This document shows, in pieces, positions 1 to 10,587 of a stretch of DNA of 64,000 nucleotides. Position 1 is the first letter of the stretch. Every line of letters starts with the position of its first letter. The notes under the pieces were generated by a model, which saw only the letters and a program-made list of their open reading frames with translations, ran no database searches and had not been told where the DNA came from. The stretch is from NCBI GenBank assembly GCA_025594325.1, contig JANHCV010000013.1, forward strand, positions 744,001-808,000, given 5' to 3'. The position numbers were made by a program, and so were the translations under genes. The DNA is from Blastocladiella emersonii ATCC 22665. Its lineage: Eukaryota; Blastocladiomycota; Blastocladiomycetes; Blastocladiales; Blastocladiaceae.

Positions 1-66
1 ACTTCATGCAACGAGATCGATCCTGCTTGTACGATCAGTCAAGATCTTGTGCGCGCCACGACCGCC

Positions 67-579
67 ATGCGCCGTTACGCACATGACAGGCGCCTCCCTC
101 CTTCGCCCGAGGAGCGCTCCGACCTCTTGCAGGGCGCCACTTGCAGTCTTATGGATGCCCGCGTGGCCCTGATACGAGCGACCCTCGTCGAGCGGCAGAG
201 ACTTAGAGCCGATTCACATGTCAGTGCAGCAGTTGCAGGCCCGGCTCAGCGAGTCGCTGAGCTTGAACGGCTTTGCCGTGACTTAGACTCCGGATTACAC
301 GTGTTGGGACCCTTGTCCGACGCTTCGCTCGAGCCGGCAAACAACGGCCGGTCAAAGTCTGCGCATTGGCTTAGCTCACCGCCAGTACATCCGAATACCA
401 AAGATCTCAGGCTTGACGAGCTGGTGCAGTTGCATGGCCCGCTCCTTTGTCTTTCAGCTCCGCACGGGCTGTGGTCCACCGATTCCCCATGCGATTTCGT
501 TGACCGTGTTCCTTTTCAACAACGGACTCGATGGGAAGTACCAAGTCGCGCCGATCCTGGGGGCCTGGCTGGCGAGTAG
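67..579 (+). CDS. hypothetical reading frame, possibly the N-terminal part of an F-box-type protein
   Basis: The frame is open from an ATG at 67 (170 codons) and is also open upstream. The first half is rich in Arg, Leu and Glu with heptad-like spacing (RVAELERLCRDLD), a helical leader often seen at the start of basidiomycete F-box proteins. No F-box follows and the second half looks random. It overlaps the 3' end of the minus-strand D1 gene tail to tail, so at least one of the two 3' ends is probably wrong. It could be a gene remnant cut by rearrangement or a chance frame in GC-rich DNA. Confidence 0.25.
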   Translation: MRRYAHDRRLPPSPEERSDLLQGATCSLMDARVALIRATLVERQRLRADSHVSAAVAGPAQRVAELERLCRDLDSGLHVLGPLSDASLEPANNGRSKSAHWLSSPPVHPNTKDLRLDELVQLHGPLLCLSAPHGLWSTDSPCDFVDRVPFQQRTRWEVPSRADPGGLAGE

Positions 580-2708
580 CCGGTCGCGGATATGTAGAAG
601 GATCTTCAGTCCGAGCGGCACTTGACAACGGGACAAGTTTCCCTCCCACGAGTGAGCTCTTATCTGGACCACCATGATGGCCTGGAATTTGCTCACAGTA
701 CACTCCGAAAAAGGTGTTGGGGGACAAGCTGTCAAGTGTGCTTGCCGGTATGTTTGCCGAGATGCGCAGGCGAGGAGGGTGGCCGTAGACCGGTTCAACG
801 CGAAGGCTTTCGAAGCGAAGCTTTTCTTGCCAACCAACGGTTTCGAGGACCAAGTAACCCGCTTGCGGCGAAGCACCGTCGTCGCAAAGAACCAAAAACT
901 CGAGGCAACTGTTCAAATCATTAGCAATATGGTCCCAGTAACCATATTTTTTCGTGGCGGCAGCGAGCTCCATAGCCATGCTCTCGTGGAGCCCACCGGG
1001 CTTGATGATTTTCAGCAAGAGGAGAGCGCCACTGTCCGGGATTCCAGGAGTGGAGGGCGAGGCGTGAAGCGTCGAATCCACAGCTGTGACCCGACCCGAC
1101 TCGACAGCGAATCGAACCAGTTTTGGGAGCAAGCACGCCGTGGTGAAGTTGGGAACTACGTAAGAGCTGTCAGCAATGAGCGTGAGGCTCCGGCTTTGAA
1201 GCGGCGCGCAGCGTACCTGGTGACTTGAGCTGAGTAAAATGGCGAAGGCACCCGGTCAGCGCGTCGCGGAGAAACTGTGATTTGTCCAGCATGGTCGGCG
1301 CAGTCGGCTGGGGCAGTTTGACGAATGACAGGTATCGCGTTGGATGGGCATCAAGGTGATCGAGACTCCAAGCAGAGGACTGGTACCAGGTCGACAGTCT
1401 CTCAGGGTTCAACTTCTTGGCAAGAATGACCCCAAAGAAAGCGGGAAACGCCGCGTGCGGAAGGCCCGACAAGTGCTGCAGATACGCTTCGTAATCGCTC
1501 GATACACCGCCGCCAGTCGCGGCTTTCGAGTACGTGAGTAGGCGAGAGCGGTGTGGGTGATCGTTGGTCTGGCAAAGCAGCACAGTCGCGTGGACGAGAA
1601 CGTTGATCAGACCGCAAGAATCGGCGAGGTTGTTGGTATCGACAACGTCAAAGAGGAGCCCGGGGGACGAGGATATCATCTCCATTACCGCGATCGCATG
1701 GCCGTGAGCAAAGGCAACACGAATGCGCGGGTTGCCCTCGATGGAAACGTTTCTCAGCGCTGAGACCCAGTCGCTGAGCTCGGACAGCATGGCTGACTCG
1801 GGAAGACCACGGCCAAGAAGCAAGTCAAAGGCATCGGACGGCAACACGCTGGAATCGACGGCGTAGTAAGGTTTGTTGTCAATGGAGAGGAGGAGAAACG
1901 TAGGATTGACAACGGTGGTCGACGTTTGCGTAAATGCAGCCACCTCGGCAAGACGCTCGATTGAGCAAGCGATACGCGCGGAGTTGGCGCTCTCGAGCAC
2001 TCTGTGGTATTGCGCGTTCAGCCGGTCCATGAATGAGGACGTCGATTTCGCAACAGTCGATAAGAAACTTGGGTCCGCGCCAGAAGCCGAATGGTGGTAC
2101 CAATCACGCTCCGTGAGCAGCGTGTCAACAGTCCAGTCCACGTTGAGCCAGGCGCGCCAACAGCGGCGTAGCTCGTCTTGAGTCGGCTCGTTCATGCAAA
2201 GCAGCGACCAGTTGCCCGATTGGCTGAGCCAGTCCTTAGAAATACACGTGCGCATCTGCTCGTTCCAAAAGTCGCGGACATTGGGGTCAAGGACGGGCGA
2301 ATACCAAAGCTGGCCGACGTAGCGTGCGAGCAGGTCAAGCTTGTCCCGCGAAACGTAAGCGATCGCGTGGAGAATGAGCAAATTCCGCGCGAGCACTTCG
2401 GGTTGCCAATCATTGATCACGAACGTGAGACTTGCCGTAAGGCCCCTCGCTGCCGCTTCGCACGCGGTCCGGGCGATCTCGGCGAGGTCGCCACAGCCGC
2501 ACACGAGCGCGCTTAGCTTGGCCGCGTTAGACGAACCGTGCGAGAGAAACAGATCGCGCGGTGGTAGATGGCGGAAGGGTCGAAAGCGGTTGACGCGATT
2601 CCCGCGGTACTGGGTGCGACATGTGAGGAGAGTCGCGATGGGCGCACTTTGGCCGTCAACCATAACAGCAGTTTTCGATTCATTGCCGTAAGTTGCGGGA
2701 TGGTTCAT
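407..2708 (-). CDS. DUF4470-family protein D1
   Basis: Two exons: 2708-1217 and 1155-407, split by a 61-nt phase-1 intron (donor GTACGC, acceptor ACGTAG). Joined, they encode about 746 aa. The N-terminal domain has the DUF4470 pattern: LSALVCGCGDLAEIA at about residues 65-79, then LTFVINDWQPEVLARNLLIL. The family is known from fungal proteins that often carry a MYND finger; none is visible here. The intron has the same place and phase as in D3 and D4. The protein is some 325 residues shorter than D3, and the last 80 residues look unlike any paralogue, so the 3' end may be truncated or shifted. It lies in opposite orientation to the D2-D4 array. Function unknown. Confidence 0.7.
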
Positions 2709-2770
2709 GGCGAATGGTTAATCTATGAGCGAGGGAAAGAGGAAGGCACGACACGAACTGGCCGAGACGT

Positions 2771-2806
2771 GGGAGCCGACCCGCACGTGGGAGCCGACCC
2801 GCACGT
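2771..2806. repeat. perfect 18-bp tandem duplication upstream of D1
   Basis: The 18-bp unit starting GGGAGCCGACCCGC occurs twice head to tail (2771-2788 and 2789-2806). The duplication creates a second copy of a CACGTG box in the D1 upstream region. Confidence 0.9.
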
Positions 2807-2823
2807 GTTGCGCCACTCACGTG
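2784..2823. promoter_or_regulatory. cluster of three CACGTG boxes upstream of D1
   Basis: CACGTG occurs at 2784-2789, 2802-2807 and 2818-2823, within 40 bp and 76-115 bp upstream of the D1 start codon. CACGTG is the classical bHLH (Pho4/Cbf1/USF-like) core. The third box lies inside a longer motif, CACGTGAGTGGCGC (minus strand, 2823-2810), that recurs elsewhere in the window. A regulatory role is inferred from position and repetition only. Confidence 0.5.
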
Positions 2824-3013
2824 ATAGCACAACGCGTCTAGCAATGTGTCTCACGCCCCGCCTTTTCGCTTTCCCGCCTTCCAGGTTAACTATCTGGCTG
2901 TAGGCGGTTAGATTTTCTTACCCGCGTTCCAGAGCTTACGCAGTCACAGTTTAGCACGAGGGCCGTCGTCTGAACCAAAAACAATACAATGAGAAGAACA
3001 AAAATGCACGGAA

Positions 3014-3667
3014 TCAACGAGTCTTTTTGTGGTGCGCAGCAAGCGATAGCCCCAGCGTATCCAATCCGCTGCCGGGAACGGGGTACGCGGGAAGGACCAG
3101 AACACGCTTCACAAGCGTGCTCATTATCAAGTCGACGGGACTCTGCGACAAACCCTCATCCCTCGAAGCTGGTTTCTCACCCGAGTCCAAGAAGGTCACT
3201 TGGTCGAGGACAGCATTGGCTTCCGCCGGAAGGCGAAATACAGACATTTGCTTCGCCATGGCAAGACCGATCTCCTTCAGGACACGTAAGCGACCTTTCA
3301 AAGAGAAAGGGGAAGTAGAAGAAGCACAGGGATCAACTGCGAGGGCAAGCTGGCACTTGAGTGCAGGCGTTAGAGTCATTCCGGGACCAGCCGATGGAAG
3401 CAACACAGACTCTTCAAAGCCAAGAAAAAAGATTGGGGCGTCCGAGTCATCGTAGAGCATGGCTGCCTCGTGGCCTGCAGCATAGGCTTCAAAGATGAGA
3501 CGGGTGAACTTGACAGCGCTGGCAGCTGCAGCCGTGGGCAAACCAGACGAGCCAAGCAGAAACAACGCGTTTTCGATGGTGTATGATGTGCCCAATGCGG
3601 GTGGATGCGGCGCGTTGATCAGGTCCGGTGCCGCACAAATGGCCGCACGAATGGCCGCACGAATCAA
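3014..3667 (-). pseudogene. C-terminal relic of another DUF4470-family gene
   Basis: About 216 codons are open. The order of conserved blocks matches the C-terminal third of D2 and D3: a block corresponding to 'LKLMIKQVF..VILPPQGK' is seen as 'VKFTRLIFEAY..VLLPSAGP', and the family's terminal signature (ALLLPLYPAYPS in D2) appears as VLVLPAYPVPGSG. The frame is closed by a stop just upstream (about 3670), and no N-terminal DUF4470 domain lies behind it; a hAT transposase relic begins 200 bp further on. It is therefore a decapitated paralogue. An in-frame 12-bp repeat near 3640-3663 encodes RAAIRAAI. Translation from the ATG at 3667 is possible but not supported. Confidence 0.6.
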
Positions 3668-3870
3668 GTGCTACATGAGCCGGCTGTCGCGTTGAACAGG
3701 GACACGTCGTCCAACGCGAGGAACGGAAGGTGAGAGCTCAAGATTGCAGGTCGCGCCCGTGATTCGCGTGGAAGTGATGCAAACCTGGTCATCACTAGAA
3801 TCCAGCACGTCCCCCGCCGGAGACACGGGCGATGAAAGAACCATCCTTTGAAGAGAGCCGCAACGAGCCT

Positions 3871-4925
3871 TCAGCATCGCAGCACCGCAGCGGCTTCCGC
3901 TGCCTCACAGTCAAGGAGCTCCATTTTGTTCAGGACAATTGAGCGGAACATCTTGGCACCAAGACGGCTACGGTTGTGCCGCAGAACAGTTCGGCAGACA
4001 GAGAATAGACGTTCAACACTAGTTGTTGTAGCTGGGACAGCAAGCAGGTCAAGCGCAACGCGGGAAAGCGCTGGGAACGACTCCCGCTTTTCGCGCCAGA
4101 AGTCAAGAGGCGACTGCTTGCGGGCTACCTTGTCATTGGCAATGCTGTTCATGAGAATGATGAAGCGCTCGTTTTCGTCGACAAGAGTTTTCGCTGGCTG
4201 GCGGACGTCAAATGCAAGCGTGTCATCATCTGAGTCGGAATCCAAGTCAATCGGATCCGTCGTAGAAGCGCTCCATCAAGCGAAGGTTGGGAGCGATTGA
4301 CAGCCCGGAGCTTCTCGAGTGGCTCAAGGACGTACTCGGCGTAGTAAGGATCAGACGCTCCGTAGTTTCGCCAATCAATAACGCTTGCACGGTTATGGCT
4401 GCGCGGGCTGAGCCAGGTGGCCACTGTGAAAACGTAGGGCAAGCGTTTGTAATGCTTGTTCAGCAAGCCGTAAGAAGCGAATGCGGCGATTGCGACAATG
4501 ACACGAGCTTGCTGGTCGCGAAGCTTCAGCTGGCGCTCTTTTCCTGCAGACAGGGCGTTTTGCACGGCCCACAAGGACTGGCACAGTCTTGATTTCGTCC
4601 TCAAGCGTTTCAGCTGTGCAGGGAGGAGCGCGAACACCAAGCTGATGTCGCGCTGCACACTACGGTTAACGCTGTGCTGAACACAAAAGACAAGAACGAG
4701 ATGGTCGCCGCCATGCTCATCCCAAAGAACCCGGAGCGCGGCCTCGTTGGCCAAAGCACTGTTGGCAGCAATCGAAAAGATCTGGTTGAGGCCGAGGTCC
4801 TAGTCGCCAAGCACGTCGAGGATGGTCTGCGCAATTCCCTCACCAGTCTTCTAGTCCGTTGGCACAAGATCAAGCACGCATTCGTGACGCTCCCACTTCC
4901 TGTCCACAAGAATGATGAATGAAGC
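3871..4925 (-). mobile_element. degraded hAT-family transposase
   Basis: The minus strand carries the C-terminal hAT dimerisation block: a run like LDFWREKRESFPALSRVA followed by LDLLAVPATTTSVERLFSVC (about 4110-3990), the hallmark P-x-S/T-x-x-x-E-R-x-F-S motif of hATC domains. Upstream, in other frames, come pieces of the catalytic region (around 4750-4300: ALANEAALRVLWDEHGGDHL..., then VFCVQHSVNRSVQRD). Frames change several times and stops intervene, so it cannot make an active transposase. No terminal inverted repeats or 8-bp target duplications could be assigned by eye. A second hAT relic lies at 35.9 kb. Confidence 0.75.
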
Positions 4926-5185
4926 ACGTATACCTAAGGTGAGAACGCACGGCGCGGTGGCTGAAACAGTAATTACCGTGGTCTGTATTCCGGGACCAGG
5001 ACAAGACCTTGTTCTCATGGCGCTCAGCTGCCAGCTATTTCCGTGGCGGGTGGGTTAATCGCGATGAGCACAAAAGCATGGAGCGCTCGAGCGACCAACC
5101 AGGATCATGAAGTTTAAAGACAAGTGCTGATGGCCGCGCGTGTCGTTTGGTCGAATCAACGCGGCCAGCGCGACGCAATGCGACG

Positions 5186-5214
5186 GGGCTGCGCCACACC
5201 ACGTGCCGTGGCGT
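5186..5214 (+). promoter_or_regulatory. 29-bp conserved block upstream of the W1 ankyrin-like gene
   Basis: A 29-bp stretch containing GCGCCACACCACGTGCCGTGG is identical to 20389-20417, which lies at a similar distance upstream of paralogue W2, while flanking sequence is much more diverged. It centres on a CACGTG box. This looks like a retained promoter element or a conserved part of the 5' leader. Confidence 0.55.
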
Positions 5215-5444
5215 CGACGGGCACCGGTTCGTCCCACGGCGGCAGCCGACCTTCGTCTCCCCTTCTCTCGTCCTGTGCACTGCTTGATGGTACACACACG
5301 AAAGCACATGCAATAAGTAGCTACTATGAGCTAGTCGACGAGGTCAACGCGCTCTGCGAGCATCGCCGACGCCTTGAGAATCAGGTCCGCCGCGTCGCCA
5401 CAGAACCCTTGACGCCTGTCGTCTTACGCCAAACCGCAACCTAG

Positions 5445-6395
5445 GGTCGCCAAGAGCGCGCTCGCATCGCCGCGCTCGAGGCCGAGACCGCGAGCCTGCG
5501 CACCGAGCTCGAGCAGCTGCGCGCCGAGAACCAGGGCGTCTGGGCTATCCACGGCGAGGACATGGCGCGCGCCGAGGAGCTCAAGGCCGAGAACGGCATG
5601 CTGCGTGCGAAGCTGCTCAACGTCGAGGCCGTCCCGTCGCAGCCGCCCCCACCGCCCCCGCCCCCTGCATTGCCGCCCGTCCCTCAAATGTCGATGGACC
5701 AGGCCGCGGCCGAGGGAGACCTCGACGTGCTGCACGCGTGGCTCAAGACGACGGGCCCGCTCGAGTACACGTCGAACGCGCTCGACGACGCGTCCAGCAA
5801 CGGGTACCTGTACGTGCTGAAGTGGTGGCACGCGCAGTGCGACCCGCGCATGCGGATGCTTTACACGGAGCGCGCGATCGAGGGCGCGTCGGCGCGCGGC
5901 GACAACACCACGCTGTCGTGGTGGAAGTCGATGTGTGGGGACAACATGCCGTGGAGTCACCATGCGCTTAACCTCGCCATCATGAACGGGCACATCAAGA
6001 CGGTCAAGTGGTGGGAGCACTCCAGCGGCAGGACGCTGTGGCCTTCGCTGCAGGCGATCGAGGAGGCGACTCGCTGCAACGACACGGCCATGCTTGCTCT
6101 GCTGAGCAAGATTTACGACCTCAGCGACCTCGACCTCGTGCCCCGGAACCCCATTGTGCTCGCGAGGAAGAACGACGCCCGTGACGCTGCAGAATGGTGG
6201 CTCGAGTACCCAGGCGTGCCTGTTGCCGAGAACGCGCTCCACGCCCTCTCACTCCTCGGCGATACCGCCATGGTGTACGACCTGGTTCAGAAGTTTGGCA
6301 GGGGGCACTTTGACCTGCAGCTCGTCTCGCGCAACCTCCACCAGTATAGCGCGGGCACTGCGGACTGGTGGCGCGACACGTACTGGCTGCTCTGA
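5445..6395 (+). CDS. ankyrin-like WW-repeat protein W1 with coiled-coil N-terminus
   Basis: An open frame from the acceptor CCTAG (5440-5444) to the stop at 6395. It starts with a Glu/Leu/Ala-rich coiled coil (ALEAETASLRTELEQLRAEN), followed by a poly-Pro linker (about 10 prolines) and degenerate ankyrin-like repeats of about 33 residues, each ending in a Trp-Trp pair ([40 protein letters not shown]). The second exon is collinear with W2. The first exon is unclear: W2 starts with ATG where W1 has ATA in the aligned position (about 5312), so W1 may have lost its start or begin at the in-frame ATG at 5562. A likely substrate- or partner-binding repeat protein; no enzymatic domain seen. Confidence 0.65.
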   Translation, partial: GRQERARIAALEAETASLRTELEQLRAENQGVWAIHGEDMARAEELKAENGMLRAKLLNVEAVPSQPPPPPPPPALPPVPQMSMDQAAAEGDLDVLHAWLKTTGPLEYTSNALDDASSNGYLYVLKWWHAQCDPRMRMLYTERAIEGASARGDNTTLSWWKSMCGDNMPWSHHALNLAIMNGHIKTVKWWEHSSGRTLWPSLQAIEEATRCNDTAMLALLSKIYDLSDLDLVPRNPIVLARKNDARDAAEWWLEYPGVPVAENALHALSLLGDTAMVYDLVQKFGRGHFDLQLVSRNLHQYSAGTADWWRDTYWLL

Positions 6396-6512
6396 ACCTC
6401 CTGTGCCTCTCGGTTCCTGTTCTAGTCGCTTTGCACATTCATACATCCCTTGTCACTCACGCCGCGACACAACTCGGAGCTTCTGCGAGACGTCTCGCGA
6501 ATCTCACGCTGC

Positions 6513-6536
6513 GAAATCATGTGAGCGCCACACGCC
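6513..6536 (+). promoter_or_regulatory. conserved upstream module of D2
   Basis: GAAATCATGTGAGCGCCACA is found about 125-145 bp upstream of the start codon. It recurs upstream of D3 (10588) and, slightly changed, D4 (14200), preceded each time by a CGAGACG- or GAGACGCG-like stretch. Probably a shared transcription-factor site. Confidence 0.6.
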
Positions 6537-6629
6537 CCAATTTCGACCGCCGCGTCAGCAGCTCGCCGCCACAGACTTCGCCGACCGATATGGTCGCCGC
6601 TCCCAACGCTGCTCCCGCTGACTCTACGC

Positions 6630-6644
6630 ATGCTAAACTCATGA
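6630..6644 (+). promoter_or_regulatory. conserved short upstream ORF (Met-Leu-Asn-Ser-stop) before D2
   Basis: ATGCTAAACTCATGA ends 14 nt before the D2 start codon. D3 has the same ORF at the same distance, and D4 has it 26 nt before its start. A second overlapping ORF, ATGAAATAA, follows at 6641. The identity of the leader in three paralogues suggests translational control. Confidence 0.55.
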
Positions 6645-6658
6645 AATAACTTGCCGCA

Positions 6659-9600
6659 ATGGATTCAGCGTCGCCATTCCTGCCGATGCAGACAAGCGCA
6701 ACAGTCCTTCATGCGGATTCGTCGATGTACTTTGACCCGTACAGCAACTCCCATGCCGACGACATCTTCCTTTACCACGATGCCAGCAGTGCTGATCGCG
6801 ACCTGAGCGCCCTCCTTTGCGGCTTCAACGACTTGCGCTCACTCGCCCACACACTCAGCCAGGCCGCCCTCAAGGGCTCGCGCGCCGCCATGACGTTTAC
6901 GCTCAACGACCTGCGCGTCGAGCCGATCGCTCGCTCCCTTTTCATCCTGCACGCGCTCATGTTCTCGACGCTGGACCGCCCGACCCTCGATCGCTTTCTT
7001 TGCCAGCTTTGGGTCTCGAACTCAATTGAAACTGATACGTTCGAATTTTGGTACATCCATACGCACGCTTGCATCGATTACGATTGTCTCTCGGCTTCCT
7101 CGCGCGTGCGCGTGGCGGACGAATGTACCCTGCGGGCGGTCCGCGACTGCTGGGAAAACTGGCTCGGCCATTCCGTCGTACTAGCGCTTGCCAACTATGC
7201 ATCCGTGCGTAAAGGTTTGGTTGTCCAACTTGATGCTCCCGCGGTCCTGGTAGCGGGGAACGGAGCGGTTTGCCCCAGCGACATCGATGACAAGAAGAGC
7301 CGTGCAGCTTCCGCAGTCTTCCTCGATTGTGCCGAAAAGTTGAAGCCGTTGGTTGTCGCCCGTGTGAGCTGCGAAATCCAGCTTCTCGTTGAAAGCGGCG
7401 AGTACCATTTCCGCACGAACAAAAGCTTGAGTCGCGCCGACGGTCTTGATAGCGTCACGGAAAACGAATCGAGGACGGTCATGAACCCATTCTTCACTGG
7501 CCTTGGCACGTCCCCACATGCAACGCTTGGTGTTCCGCTCACGGGCTTTCTCGTTGACCCTAGCGGCGAGCGGATCCGCAATTCAATCTTTGTCGAATTG
7601 CGCACCTGGCTTCGCGTTTTGTCCGACACGTTCTCGCCTGATTCACCTTCTACTCACAGGCTTACCTTTGTCCTCGGCGACGCCGTCCTGGTGATGGAAC
7701 AGTTCCTTGCTGACACCGCGCTCCGCTTCGACGTGATCGACACCTCCACGCTCGTCGTCCAGTGCGGCGAGCTGAACGTCGTACTGCACGGCTCGCACTT
7801 GCTCAAGCACAACGACTCGGCGGCGGGCGATTCCTCGCTTCTCCTGCTCCACACAAATGCTCCAGTGGATATGGAGGTGACTGAATCAGCCGAGTTCTTT
7901 GAATATTTCTTTGGGATTCCCCCACACCTGCTTCCCGTTCTCTTTGGTGTCGCGATTTGTGGAGAGGAGGGCGGCGAGTCTGGCCACTGGCTTGCGCAGG
8001 TTCAGCCGTTTGCACCCGTCGCGCGCGCTCAGCCTTATTCCGAACCACGCCCTTATGTTGGAATCATCTTGCGCAAGCTCGTGGTCCCTGACGTACCCAT
8101 GTCCTTGGACGCGTCTGGGGATTGGATGTCTGTCAAAGAGACCTTGTTCGACGTTGACAATGAGGAAGAGGACGACAGGTTCATGACCGGTACGCGCCTC
8201 TGTCCCGCGTCCCACTTCAAACGGATTTAAATAACATTTAAAACTCCACGATCATTTAGGCGGCTCGTTCTTCACCGCTGCGTTCGGGATCAAGGTCGTC
8301 GCGTACGCCATGGCCAGTCGCCGCCTTGTTTGGTCAAAGGCGACTCCGTTTACCTCGCTCCCTTTCAATTCCAACGAGCGCATCGGCTTTTGGTCAGGCT
8401 ACTTTTTCGATTCGCCTGATGTGCTGCTTGAACGGAAGCCGATCATGCTCACACACGGGCTCCTCCCGAGCGATGGGACTCTAGTTCCTGCGACCATCTC
8501 TCGCGCGAGCGCCACGTTTACATTGACCGACTCTTGGCGGACGAACTTTTCGACTTGCTCCATTCGCGTCGCTGCCGAGCCAGAATCTGGCGGCGAGGTT
8601 TTGTACACCCACTCTCTGAACGCGACTTGCGATCACGTTCGAGACGTGGTTCGTGTCAGTTGGGACGTGACCAACTTTGCTGGGCTCCGGTTCTCCATTC
8701 ACGCGGTTCCGGTCCTGAACTCCCGCCGAACCAGCCAAACGACCGAGCCGATCTGCATCAGCAACACGCTTTCTTACGATGAAAACGCCGAGCCCTTTTC
8801 GATGACGGCTGTCGCGGTCACGACCGTTGCCGTGTCAGACGCCCGGCGCGGGATCCAGGGGATCATCGACTACAGCGCGTCCGCTGGTCGACCCTTACCT
8901 CGCGGACTGTTGTCCCTGCCCGTTATCGAGCTCGTTGACGCGGATCATGACGACTCGAACTTCGACTATGACTACAATGCGGAACTTGTGCTCAGCCTCC
9001 CGCGCGGCCGCAACAAGGTTACCGTCAAGCCCGTGCCTGACCGCGACCTCGCCCAGTACCGGGGTGCAGTTGCGCTGCTTGTCGACGGGCAGGTGCTTAC
9101 GTTCCAGCTGCCGTACTCTGCTCGCGCCACGGACGTCGCAATCGACCGCCAATCGCGTATTGTGAGCGTTCTCTTGAAAAGGTCCGCAGCGACCGTTATT
9201 CCAACCCTTGGACTTGGCCCCGTGGTCCCGCGCCTTGTGGCCGAGATGGCCGTCCCCGATTCCGAGTTCTTGCGCACCGCCGCTTTCGAGACGCTCAAGG
9301 GAATGTTCACACTCCGCGAGTGGCCACGCGGCCACTCCGCGAGTGGCCACGCGGCGCGCAGTCTGCCGTCGTGCCTCGTGCACCGCCCGCGGGTGGCGCT
9401 GGATTCGGCGCGTGGAATGCCCTTGCGCTCAAGCTGATGATCAAGCAGGTTTTTGATCACTTTATTGGCACGAATCGTTCGTGCGTTGTCAGGCTTGCAG
9501 CGCCCAACCCCCGCGGGACGATTTCTATACTTTTTCTCCACCGCTCAGTCATCCTCCCGCCGCAGGGCAAGTCGAAAAACATTATGCCCGCGCTCGAGGT

Positions 9601-9934
9601 TCATCTTGTGCACGTTCCACCAATGGCTTCACCCAAATCTGCAACTGCTGCTTCGCGTTTCCGAGCGGAACGGGTGCGCAAACTGGTCAAGTCGGCTGAG
9701 GATGCGTACTGCAGGCTGGCCGGGCAGAAGCTTCCTGTCATCTCGTGCGTTGCCGAGAATGCGGACGCGATCGGCGAGTACCTTGACTTTTGCCATGGCA
9801 CGTTGCAGTGCTCGCCGACCGCTCGGCCGCCGCTTGATCCCGCCGCAGCCGCAGCGTTCGATTGCATCAAGGCGGAGCTGCAGCATGCCCTCCTGTTGCC
9901 GCTGTATCCCGCGTACCCCTCCACCGTGGACTAG
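6659..9934 (+). pseudogene. DUF4470-family protein D2, frameshifted by a 23-bp duplication
   Basis: Exon 1 is 6659-8189; a 70-nt phase-1 intron ends in TTTAG at 8259; exon 2 starts at 8260. The N-terminal DUF4470 block (LSALLCGFNDLRSLAHTL, then LNDLRVEPIARSLFILHALM) is intact. In exon 2, collinearity with D3 holds up to REWPR (about 9327). There a perfect 23-bp tandem duplication (9310-9355) shifts the frame, and the original frame ends at 9437. The remaining 200 residues, up to LLLPLYPAYPSTVD and the stop at 9934, continue in the shifted frame. Without the duplication the copy would be about the same length as D3. It may be a truncated but expressed protein or a young pseudogene. No MYND finger is seen. 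Function unknown. Confidence 0.8.
9310..9355. repeat. perfect 23-bp tandem duplication inside D2
   Basis: Two head-to-tail copies (9310-9332, 9333-9355) of a unit containing CTCCGCGAGTGGCCACGCGG. D3 has a single copy at the homologous place (about 13398). As 23 is not a multiple of three, it breaks the D2 frame. No GT-AG pair removes it. Confidence 0.9.
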
Positions 9935-10032
9935 TTTGAGTTTTGTTGTTTGTCGTTGATTTAACACACGTCTTCAGTTTCTTTCGAATTGATTGCCTCG
10001 AAGTTCGTATTTTGTCTGATTCGTGAGACGTG

Positions 10033-10319
10033 AGCGATGTGCACGTCTACGTCAGCCCGCTGTTGGCGGACGAGCGGGTGAAGAGCTTTACAGTGCTGGT
10101 GCGCCGCGCGACGAGCGGGAAGGCGGTCGAGATTGACGTGGGCCTGGTCGCAAAAAGGATGGACGGGTACTCGGGCGCGGATCTCGCGGCCGTCGTCCGC
10201 CGCGCGTGAGCCGCCGCGAACGCGGGGATGTGTGAAACGTGGGGAGACGCGATTGAGATGGAGAGGAAGAAGGTCAAGTCGAGTCTCCGCTGCGATGAGC
10301 GTGAGCGGGTCGAGAAGTA
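10033..10319 (+). pseudogene. fragment of an AAA-ATPase (Rix7/NVL-like) gene
   Basis: The plus strand reads DERVKSFTVLVRRAT, then VGLVAKRMDGYSGADLAAVV and RRA-stop. The GYSGADLAAVV-R-A signature is the C-terminal helical lid of AAA+ ATPases (families such as Rix7/NVL, Cdc48, Afg2). After the in-frame TGA, homology-like sequence goes on (AIEMERKKVKSSL..ERERVEK), resembling the end of the second AAA domain. No Walker A or B part is present, so only about 95 codons of a gene sit between D2 and D3. The exact parent cannot be fixed from so short a piece. Confidence 0.6.
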
Positions 10320-10587
10320 GGCTAATATGATAAGCGGAGTGTTCGGAAAGTACTAGAGTTGATGCATGTACATCCATCTACTATGCCCGTCCCCGTGGGA
10401 GCACTGATCTCGCCATCGTTGCACGCGCGTCCGTCAGGCAGATATTGCTGCACGTCACTTTTCAAGGTCTTCGGGCCAAAGACGAGTGTGTGTCCCCTTG
10501 AAGTCCTTGAGTTTTGGGCCAACGGGCCGTGACATGATTGCGACAAGCCGCGCGTCGACCGGGGAGACCGGCTGCGAGACGCGGCGA

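Noticed and set aside
49-1228. Plus-strand frames at 413-625, 622-924 and 674-1228
   Set aside because: Mirror frames of D1 exon 2 with no support; only the 67-579 frame was kept, at low confidence.
5424-6242. Minus-strand frame of 272 codons opposite W1
   Set aside because: Antisense shadow: Arg/Val/Leu-rich with no start context, and the plus strand has the conserved WW repeats shared with W2.
9319-9361. A 42-nt GT-AG intron to explain the D2 duplication
   Set aside because: Its removal would not change the reading frame and D3 has no intron there.
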